Assembly: GCA_964459065.1 (NCBI GenBank)
Contig: CAYWMN010000052.1
Location: 1 to 19,003, forward strand
Length of the DNA stretch: 19,003 nucleotides
Source: JAMCXS01 sp964459065
Lineage (GTDB): Bacteria; Acidobacteriota; Terriglobia; UBA7540
Direction: 5' to 3'
Of this stretch, positions 13,201-19,003 are shown piece by piece; position 1 is the first letter of the stretch; every line of letters begins with the position of its first letter. Below the pieces are notes generated by a model. That model did no database searches, had not been told where the DNA came from, and was given only the letters and a program-made list of their open reading frames with translations. Position numbers and translations under genes: made by a program.

Positions 13201-14859
13201 ATGAATCGCCTTCCAGGGATCGCTTTGGCGGTCTGCCTGCTGAGCGCGGCGCTCGTTCCCGCGCGAGCCGCCGCGCAGCAGTCCTGCCGGAGCCTTGCCG
13301 CGCTAAAGCTGGCGAAGGTCACCATCACTTCTGCTGAATTCGTGCCGGCCGGCAAATTCATGCCTCCGCCTCATTCTCTTGGAGGACACGGGCCGGTTCG
13401 CCTGCCGGCGTTTTGCCGCGTAGCAGCCGTGATTAAACCCACCAGCGATTCGGACATTAAGTTCGAACTCTGGATGCCCGCCGAGGGCTGGAACGGCAGG
13501 TTCGAACAAGTCGGCAATGGTGGCTTTGCCGGCAGAATTCACCTTGCGGTTATGGTTCCGGCGCTTCGCAACGGCTTTGCCACAGCCTCCACCGACGACG
13601 GGCACACCGGCGGCGGTGCTCCCGCCTGGGCCATCGGACATCCTCAGAAAGTGATCGACTTCGGCTACCGGGCCGTCCACGAAACAGCCCAGAAGTCTAA
13701 AAAGATCATCCGCGCCTACTACGGGCGCGCTCCGAAAAAAGATTATTTCAACGGCTGCTCGGACGGCGGACGCGAGGCCTTGATGGAAGCGCAGCGTTTT
13801 CCGGCCGATTTCAACGGCATTCTGGTAGGCGCGCCGGCCAACTATTGGACCCACCTCTTTACGGGGTTTCTCTGGAACGAGCAGGCACTGATGGCGAGCC
13901 CGGGCAGTTATATTCCGGCAAGCAAGCTGCCGGCCATCCAGCAGGCGGCGCTCGCGGCCTGCGACGCCCTTGATGGAGTGAGGGACGGCGTCATCAACGA
14001 TCCTCGCCGCTGCCATTTTGATCCGGCGGTGCTCGAATGCAAAGGCGCTGACGGACCGGGCTGCCTGACCAAGCCTCAGGTAGAAACGCTCAGGAAGATC
14101 TACTCGGGACCCATCAACCCGCGCACGGGCCGGCAGATTTTTCCCGGTTTCGAGCCGGGAGCGGAAGCGGACCCTGTTGACTGGCCCGCGTGGATCACGG
14201 GCAAATCGTCGCGCGACAGCCTGCAATTTTTCTTTGCCAACGGATTTTTCTCGGACATGGTGTTCGATAATCCCAAGTGGAATTTCCGCAACTTCGATTT
14301 TGACAAGGACACCCAACTCACCGACACGAAGCTCGCAGCGATTCTCAACTCTACCAATCCCGACCTGCGGCCGTTCAAGCGGCGCGGCGGAAAGCTGATT
14401 CTGTATCAGGGCTGGGCCGATAGCGCCGTCGCGCCGCAGAACACCGTGAATTATTACAACCAGGTCGTGGCCGTGACCGGGAAGGCCGGCCAAGTGGGCG
14501 ACCGCCAGGCACTCGAATCCACGCGGAGCTTCTTCCGGCTTTATATGGCGCCCGGAATGGGACACTGCGGCGGCGGTACGGGCCCCAATAGTTTTGGCGG
14601 CCTGGTCCAACCGACACCGGTGCCGAACGATCCGCAGCACAACATCTTTCTGGCGCTTCAAGAGTGGGTTGAAAAGGGCGTCGTTCCCAACCGAATCATC
14701 GCCACAAAATACGTTCACAATAAACCCGCCGACGGCGTGGCGCGCACGCGGCCGCTGTGCCCGTATCCGGAAGAAGCGGTGTGGACGGGAAAGGGCAGCA
14801 CGGATAACGCGGCAAATTTTGCGTGCCGCCTGCCCGCCAAACCGCAGCCGGCAAACTAA
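13201..14859 (+). CDS. Secreted tannase/feruloyl esterase family hydrolase
   Basis: The 552-residue protein belongs to the tannase/feruloyl esterase family, which cleaves phenolic (gallate, ferulate or terephthalate-type) esters outside the cytoplasm. A signal peptide is clear: MNRLPG, a hydrophobic run to about residue 20, then ARAAAQQ with likely cleavage near residue 25. The nucleophile motif GCSDGGRE places Ser187 beside Cys186. Asp407 (GWADSAVAP) and His455-Cys456 (GMGHC) complete the triad and the adjacent disulfide known in this family. The lid carries a Ca-site-like CDALDGVRDGVINDP (254-268). Start ATG has GGAGG 7 nt upstream. It follows gnd by 18 bp and is probably cotranscribed. The exact substrate cannot be told from sequence. 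Confidence 0.9.
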   Translation: MNRLPGIALAVCLLSAALVPARAAAQQSCRSLAALKLAKVTITSAEFVPAGKFMPPPHSLGGHGPVRLPAFCRVAAVIKPTSDSDIKFELWMPAEGWNGRFEQVGNGGFAGRIHLAVMVPALRNGFATASTDDGHTGGGAPAWAIGHPQKVIDFGYRAVHETAQKSKKIIRAYYGRAPKKDYFNGCSDGGREALMEAQRFPADFNGILVGAPANYWTHLFTGFLWNEQALMASPGSYIPASKLPAIQQAALAACDALDGVRDGVINDPRRCHFDPAVLECKGADGPGCLTKPQVETLRKIYSGPINPRTGRQIFPGFEPGAEADPVDWPAWITGKSSRDSLQFFFANGFFSDMVFDNPKWNFRNFDFDKDTQLTDTKLAAILNSTNPDLRPFKRRGGKLILYQGWADSAVAPQNTVNYYNQVVAVTGKAGQVGDRQALESTRSFFRLYMAPGMGHCGGGTGPNSFGGLVQPTPVPNDPQHNIFLALQEWVEKGVVPNRIIATKYVHNKPADGVARTRPLCPYPEEAVWTGKGSTDNAANFACRLPAKPQPAN

Positions 14860-14970
14860 ACTCGGCGCACCCCAAGAGCAATCCATCTGCCGCTCAAGTT
14901 GCGTCCCTCTTTTAACTTTCCGCGTTCGACTGTAAACTTCCTTATCACACCCTTGATCGAGGATAAGCTC
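14860..14970 (+). other. Spacer between tannase and aminotransferase genes
   Basis: These 111 bp contain no gene. The segment TTTAAC, 16 bp, TAAACT (about 14911-14938) is a weak promoter-like pair. No terminator hairpin was seen, so read-through from the gnd unit is possible. Confidence 0.3.
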
Positions 14971-16271
14971 ATGACCAAAGACGAAATCGTTCGCAAGCAC
15001 AAGGAATATCTCTTCAATTGCGTCAGCACCTATTACAAGGACCCGCTGGTGATCGACCACGCCAAGGGACAATACATCACGGACCTTGACGGCAAGCGAT
15101 ATCTCGATTTCCTGGGCGGCATTGTCACCATCAGCGTGGGCCACTCGAACGAAAAAGTGACCTCCAAAATCAAGGCCCAGATCGACCGGCTGCAGCANNN
15201 NNNNNNNCCTCGACGCTTTTCCCCTCGGAGCCCATCGTGGCGCTGGCGGAGAAGATGGCGCAGATCGCGCCCGGCAAACTCCAGAAAAGCTACTTCACCA
15301 ACAGCGGTTCGGAAGCCAACGAAGTGGCCGTCCTGACGGCGCGCATGCACACGGGCCGTCACGACGTGATTGCGCTGCGCCATGGCTACAGCGGCCACAC
15401 GCAGCTGACGAAATCGCTGACCGGCCTGGGCACCTGGCGCAAGTCGGGCATCGTATCCTCGGGCATCGTGCACGCTCCGGGCCCCTATTGCTACCGCTGC
15501 CCTTACGGGCTCAGTTACCCGAGCTGCGAACTGCACTGCGCCCGGGACATTGAAGAGGTAATCAAAACCTCCACCGGCGGCCAGGTTGCAGGGCTGCTGG
15601 CCGAGACGATTCAAGGCCTGGGAGGCGTGGTGACGCCGCCCGCCGGCTACTTCAAAATCGTCGCCAACATCGTGCGGAATTACGGCGGCCTGTTTATTTC
15701 CGACGAAGTCCAGACGGGCGTGGGCCGCACCGGCAAGCGCTGGTTTGGAATCGAGCACTGGGAAGTGGAGCCGGACATGATCACGGGCGCCAAGGGCATG
15801 GCGAACGGTACGCCCATCGGCTGGACGATCACGCGGCCTGAAATCGCCGACAACTATAAGGGCCTGACCATTTCGACTTTCGGCGGCAACCCCGTCACTT
15901 GCGTGGCCGCCAAAGCCACCATCGACCTGATTGAAGAAGACCGGCTGATGGATAATGCGGAAACCGCCGGCAAGCATTTCCGCGAAGGGCTCGAAGCCTT
16001 GAAGGAAAAACATTCCGTCGTGGGCGACGTGCGCGGCATGGGGCTGATGCAGGGCGTTGAGCTTGTGAAGGACCGCAAGACCAAAGAGCCCGCAGGCGAC
16101 CTGACTAATCGCGTGCTTGAACGCGCGCGCGCGAACGGCTTGATCATCGGCAAGGGCGGGCTTTACGCCAACGTGGTCCGCATGTCGCCGCCGCTCAATA
16201 TTTCCGTGGCCGACATCGACCAATCTCTTGCCATTCTCGACAAGAGCCTCAGCGAAGCCCTGAAGGCCTAG
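14971..16271 (+). CDS. Class III aminotransferase, AGXT2-like (interrupted by an assembly gap)
   Basis: This PLP enzyme resembles alanine-glyoxylate aminotransferase 2 and related omega-amino-acid transaminases. The N-terminal part (MTKDEIVRKHKEYLF to KIKAQIDRLQ) and the part after the Ns (STLFPSEPIVALAEKMAQ) are in different frames because the ten Ns are a placeholder. Motifs seen: FTNSGSEANEVAV, a Cys-rich CYRCPYGLSYPSCELHC, ISDEVQTGVGRTG with the PLP-pyridine Asp, AKGMANG with the Schiff-base Lys, and STFGGNPVTC. The VVGDVRGMGLMQGVELV segment is close to human AGXT2. With two bases instead of ten Ns the product would be 430 residues. Start ATG 14971 has GAGG 8 nt upstream. Amino donor and acceptor are not certain. 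Confidence 0.88.
15198..15207. other. Assembly gap (ten Ns) inside the aminotransferase gene
   Basis: Ten unknown bases join two contigs. The flanking coding frames only agree if the real missing length is 2 modulo 3, so the N count is not a true size. Confidence 0.95.
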
Positions 16272-16355
16272 CCGGGAAATCGGCTTCGGGGGTGTGGTAC
16301 GGTGCACCTTAAACATCATCCATAGAATCCGGCCCGGCCGGGAAGGGAGAGCAGG

Positions 16356-17339
16356 GTGAAGTATCGCGAACTGGGGAGGACCGGTTGGAAGGTTTCGGAA
16401 ATCAGTTTTGGAGCGTGGGCGATCGGCTCCATGTGGGGGCAGGTGGACGACAGCGAGTCGCTGGCGGCGCTTCACAAAGCTCTGGATGTCGGCATCAACT
16501 TTTTTGATACGGCCGACGTTTACGGAGACGGCCGCAGCGAGCGCCTGCTGGCGCGCCTGCGCAAAGAACGCAAAGAACCGTTCTACATTGCCACCAAAGC
16601 CGGCCGGCGGCTGCCTGAGCAGACTCCCGAGGGATACAGCGCAGAAAACCTGACTGGTTTTGTGGAGGCGAGCCTCCGAAATCTGCAGACGGACTGCCTG
16701 GACCTGTTGCAGCTTCACTGCCCGCCGACAGAGGTTTACTACCGGCCGGAGGTCTTTGAAGCTCTGGACCGCCTCGTCGAAGCGGGAAAGATCCGGCACT
16801 ACGGCGTGAGCGTCCGCACGGTGGAGGAAGGGCTGAAGGCGATCGAGTTCCCGGGGGTGCAAAGCGTCCAGATCATCTTCAACATGTTTCGCCATCGCCC
16901 CGCTGAGCTTTTCTTCCCTGAGGCACAGCGCCGGCGGGTGGGAATCCTGGCGCGGGTGCCGCTGGCGAGCGGCCTGCTGACGGGCCGCATGGCGCGCGCG
17001 ACGAAGTTTACCCCGGACGACCATCGCAACTTCAACCGCCAGGGAGCGCTCTTTGACCGGGGCGAGACTTTTTCCGGAGTGGACTACGACCTGGGCTTGG
17101 AGCTCGTCGAAAACCTTCGGGAACTTTTGCCGGAGGGCTCGACGATGGCGGAGTTTGCCTTGCGCTGGATTCTGATGTTTGACGCCGTCACTTGCGCCAT
17201 TCCCGGCGGCAAGCGTCCTTCGCAAGTGGAGGATAACGCGCGAGCTTCGGATCTGCCGCCACTCGCCGACGCAACCCTGCAGCGCGTCCGCGAGCTTTAT
17301 GATTCCCGCCTCAGGAATAGCGTTCACCCGAGGTGGTAG
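16356..17339 (+). CDS. Aldo/keto reductase
   Basis: The 327-residue protein is a TIM-barrel NAD(P)H-dependent oxidoreductase of the aldo/keto reductase superfamily, near the YajO/Tas-like groups. The catalytic tetrad is in place: Asp51 and Tyr56 in FFDTADVYGDG, Lys81 in ATKAG, His121 in LLQLHCPP. C-terminal cofactor-binding elements include AIPGGKRPSQVEDN. The beginning MKYRELGRTGWKVSEISFG is typical. The start is GTG at 16356 with GGAAGGGAG upstream. It follows the aminotransferase after 84 bp with no terminator and may be cotranscribed. The substrate is not identifiable. Confidence 0.92.
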   Translation: MKYRELGRTGWKVSEISFGAWAIGSMWGQVDDSESLAALHKALDVGINFFDTADVYGDGRSERLLARLRKERKEPFYIATKAGRRLPEQTPEGYSAENLTGFVEASLRNLQTDCLDLLQLHCPPTEVYYRPEVFEALDRLVEAGKIRHYGVSVRTVEEGLKAIEFPGVQSVQIIFNMFRHRPAELFFPEAQRRRVGILARVPLASGLLTGRMARATKFTPDDHRNFNRQGALFDRGETFSGVDYDLGLELVENLRELLPEGSTMAEFALRWILMFDAVTCAIPGGKRPSQVEDNARASDLPPLADATLQRVRELYDSRLRNSVHPRW

Positions 17340-17579
17340 CCGGGAAAAGCGTTGTGGCCCGGTGTTGATCCAAACTTTGCGCGGCCGCGCATGGCGGAGC
17401 GGCTTTCTCCCTTTACGCAGCACGCAGACGCCGAAATTATAAATTTTCCTTGCGTTCGGCACGTCCCTCCTTTAAACCCCTATATCAAGCCTCGGGGTGA
17501 TCAAACCGCGAGGCGCAAAGGCAGGATCGAGCTTGCACCAACCACCCACAACGCGCCAGGCCGCCGGGGATGAGGCGGA
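17340..17579 (+). other. Intergenic region upstream of the flippase gene
   Basis: These 240 bp hold no gene. An AT-rich palindrome AAATTATAAATTT (about 17434-17446) and a promoter-like TTTAAACCCCTATATC (about 17471-17486) precede an inverted repeat at 17489-17514. A flippase promoter is likely here, but no strong -35/-10 pair is visible. Confidence 0.4.
17489..17514 (+). repeat. Inverted repeat in the flippase leader
   Basis: GCCTCG (17489-17494) and CGAGGC (17509-17514) pair perfectly. After a single G-G mismatch, GGT and ACC continue the stem around the 6-nt loop GATCAA. It lies about 65 bp before the flippase start and could be a leader hairpin or an operator. Confidence 0.45.
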
Positions 17580-18869
17580 ATGAAAATCCTGCGCTCGAAC
17601 AAGCTGCGCGAACTGGCGATTGACCGCAGGCTCGTCCGCAACGTTGGGGCGCTCTACGGAGTGCAGTTTGCCGGCTACCTGCTGCCGCTCATTACGATTC
17701 CCTACCTCACGCGCGTGCTGGGCGCGGCCACGTGGGGGCTGGTGGCTTTCTCGCAAGCCTTCGGCGCCTACGCCAGCCTGGTGGTGGAGTTCGGATTCGG
17801 TTATTCCGCCACGCGCGAAGTGGCCAAGCGCCGCGAGTCGCGGGAAGAGCTTTCCGGGCTGGTGGCAGGCGTTGTTGGCGCAAAAGTTCTGCTGGCGGTT
17901 GCCGCCGTGGCGCTCGCCGTGGTTGCCGAACAATGGATTCCTCTCTTCCGTCACCATGCCGTCTTCTTTTGGGCCGCCATGTTCTGGGCGCTGGCGCAGG
18001 GCTTCAGCATGCTCTGGTATTACCAGGGCTTTGAACAGATGCGCCTGGTGGCGCTGCTCGACGTTTCAGGACGGGCGCTTGCGACCGCGGGCATCTTTAT
18101 CCTGGTCCACAACCCGGGCGACGGCTGGAAGGTCCTGGCGCTGCAGGGAGCGGGCGCGCTGGTTTCCGTCGCCGTCACCACCGTCCTGGTTCTGCGAGAA
18201 GTACCAGTGCGCCTGCCGAGCCCGCGGCTGGTCTGGAAGACGCTCGGCATGGGATGGAACATGTTCGTCTTCCGCGGCTCGCTCGGGCTGTATTCCACGG
18301 GCAATACTTTCATCCTGGGCCTGTTTGCGCCGGCCGACGCCGTAGGCTTCTACGCCGGAGCGGAAAAGCTGGCGCGGGCCGTGATGGGATTGCTCGCGCC
18401 CGTCCAGCAGAGCCTGTTTCCGCGCTTGAGCCACCTGGCGCATGAGGACCGCCCCAGGGCGCGACGCCTGGCGCGCGCAAGCCTGCTGGCCATGAGCGCC
18501 TTCGGAGCCGTCTCAAGCCTCGGGGTCTTCGTGGCCGCGCCGTGGATGGTGAGGATCATTCTGGGCAAAGGCTTCGCTCTCTCAGTGCCGCTGCTGCGCA
18601 TCATGGCCGCGCTGGTCTTTCTGGACGCCGTAAGCACCATGCTGGGGATGCTCTGGATGGTGCCGCTCGGGCTCGACCGAGCCTTCAGCCGCATCGTGCT
18701 CGGGATCGGCCTCGTGAACGTGGCGCTCGCGCTCGCTCTCGCTCCCCGGTTTGGCGGAGTTGGAGTCGCCTGCGCGGTGGTGGCGGCGGAGGTGTTTGGC
18801 GCCTGCCTGATCACCTTCACGCTCGGCAGGCGGGGATTGCTTCCCCTGGGACGACCTCGGGAGGAGTGA
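17580..18869 (+). CDS. Polysaccharide flippase, Wzx/MOP superfamily
   Basis: The 429-residue protein is a multi-spanning inner-membrane transporter of the polysaccharide_synt family, which flips lipid-linked oligosaccharide units across the membrane for O-antigen, capsule or exopolysaccharide. The N-terminal LYGVQFAGYLLPLITIPYL, then TRVLGAATWGLVAFSQAF, is a classic Wzx opening. MLWYYQGFEQM near residue 145 and the GFYAGAEKLARA segment near 260 are also family-like. I count about a dozen hydrophobic segments. The start ATG 17580 has a modest AGGCGG-type site just upstream. Other polysaccharide genes may lie beyond the right edge. The substrate is unknown. Confidence 0.9.
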   Translation: MKILRSNKLRELAIDRRLVRNVGALYGVQFAGYLLPLITIPYLTRVLGAATWGLVAFSQAFGAYASLVVEFGFGYSATREVAKRRESREELSGLVAGVVGAKVLLAVAAVALAVVAEQWIPLFRHHAVFFWAAMFWALAQGFSMLWYYQGFEQMRLVALLDVSGRALATAGIFILVHNPGDGWKVLALQGAGALVSVAVTTVLVLREVPVRLPSPRLVWKTLGMGWNMFVFRGSLGLYSTGNTFILGLFAPADAVGFYAGAEKLARAVMGLLAPVQQSLFPRLSHLAHEDRPRARRLARASLLAMSAFGAVSSLGVFVAAPWMVRIILGKGFALSVPLLRIMAALVFLDAVSTMLGMLWMVPLGLDRAFSRIVLGIGLVNVALALALAPRFGGVGVACAVVAAEVFGACLITFTLGRRGLLPLGRPREE

Positions 18870-18881
18870 GGTTTTTATGAA

Positions 18882-18899
18882 GCCATGTAGCCCCATGGC
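18882..18899 (+). repeat. Short hairpin after the flippase gene
   Basis: GCCATG (18882-18887) and CATGGC (18894-18899) form a 6-bp stem with a 6-nt loop, 12 bp after the stop codon. No T-run follows directly. An alternative pairing of CCCC (18891-18894) with GGGG (18907-18910) followed by AATTTT could act as a weak terminator. Confidence 0.35.
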
Positions 18900-18916
18900 G
18901 ATCAGCGGGGAATTTT

Positions 18917-19003
18917 AGCTTCGTTTTTATCCGTGCTACATACTTTCAACAACTTGTCAGCTTCGTTTTAGCTTCGTTTTAGGTTCGTTTTGGCCGTTTT
19001 TTC
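18917..19003 (+). repeat. 11-bp tandem repeats at the right edge
   Basis: The unit AGCTTCGTTTT occurs once at 18917-18927, then twice in tandem at 18959-18980. A one-base variant AGGTTCGTTTT follows at 18981-18991, then a degenerate GGCCGTTTTTT running to the window end. The repeat has stop codons in the plus-strand frame examined and lies outside genes. The array probably continues beyond the window. Confidence 0.75.

Noticed and set aside
13303..15144. 613-codon minus-strand open frame opposite the tannase gene
   Set aside because: It is antisense to an enzyme with signal peptide and full catalytic triad; its product is unlike any known family.
16269..17347. Same 11-mer TAGCCGGGAAA at the ends of the aminotransferase and aldo/keto reductase genes
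   Set aside because: The shared bases include the stop codon and a GC-rich stretch; two copies without further similarity are probably chance.
15033..17462. Very long minus-strand open frame opposite the aminotransferase and aldo/keto reductase
   Set aside because: It crosses the N gap and lies opposite two genes with clear catalytic motifs. Its translation has no family motifs and is rich in Arg/Ala/His as expected of a GC-rich shadow.
18917..19003. CRISPR array
   Set aside because: The units are 11 bp in direct tandem without unique spacers, so it does not have CRISPR form.

Overview
The window is chromosomal-looking, GC-rich bacterial DNA from a draft assembly or metagenome bin: ten Ns interrupt one gene. 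Gene content and protein style (a Tal/Pgi pair of the kind often fused, OpcA next to Zwf, a tannase-family esterase, an MFS_3 exporter, a degenerate IS1-like transposase) suggest an Acidobacteriota-like soil bacterium. That assignment is inference; no rRNA or tRNA gene is present to anchor it.

Layout. Positions 1-271 hold the C-terminal remnant of a transposase on the minus strand. An MFS_3-type exporter (306-1931, minus) follows. Positions 2183-11539 carry a tight minus-strand operon read tkt, tal, pgi, zwf, opcA, pgl, rpe, which ends in terminator-like hairpins at 2109-2199. A 236-bp divergent intergenic region (11540-11775) with structured DNA separates it from plus-strand gnd (11776-13182). 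Gnd is followed after 18 bp by a secreted tannase/feruloyl-esterase-family enzyme. Further right on the plus strand lie a class III (AGXT2-like) aminotransferase containing the N gap, an aldo/keto reductase and a Wzx-type flippase. The right edge runs into an 11-bp tandem repeat.

Function. The divergent pair of transcription units encodes nearly the whole pentose phosphate pathway: Zwf with its assembly factor OpcA, Pgl and Gnd for the oxidative branch; Rpe, Tkt and Tal for the non-oxidative branch; and Pgi to return fructose-6-phosphate to glucose-6-phosphate. Only ribose-5-phosphate isomerase is missing. The most testable oddity is in Gnd: the segment that normally binds the 2'-phosphate of NADP carries aspartates and lacks the usual arginine, which predicts NAD+ preference.

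The genes are mostly well-known families, and I see no clearly new defence or mobile system. The points most worth a second look are the Gnd cofactor site, the split Tal/Pgi junction, the structured leader upstream of tkt, the N gap that breaks the reading frame, and the repeat array at the right edge.
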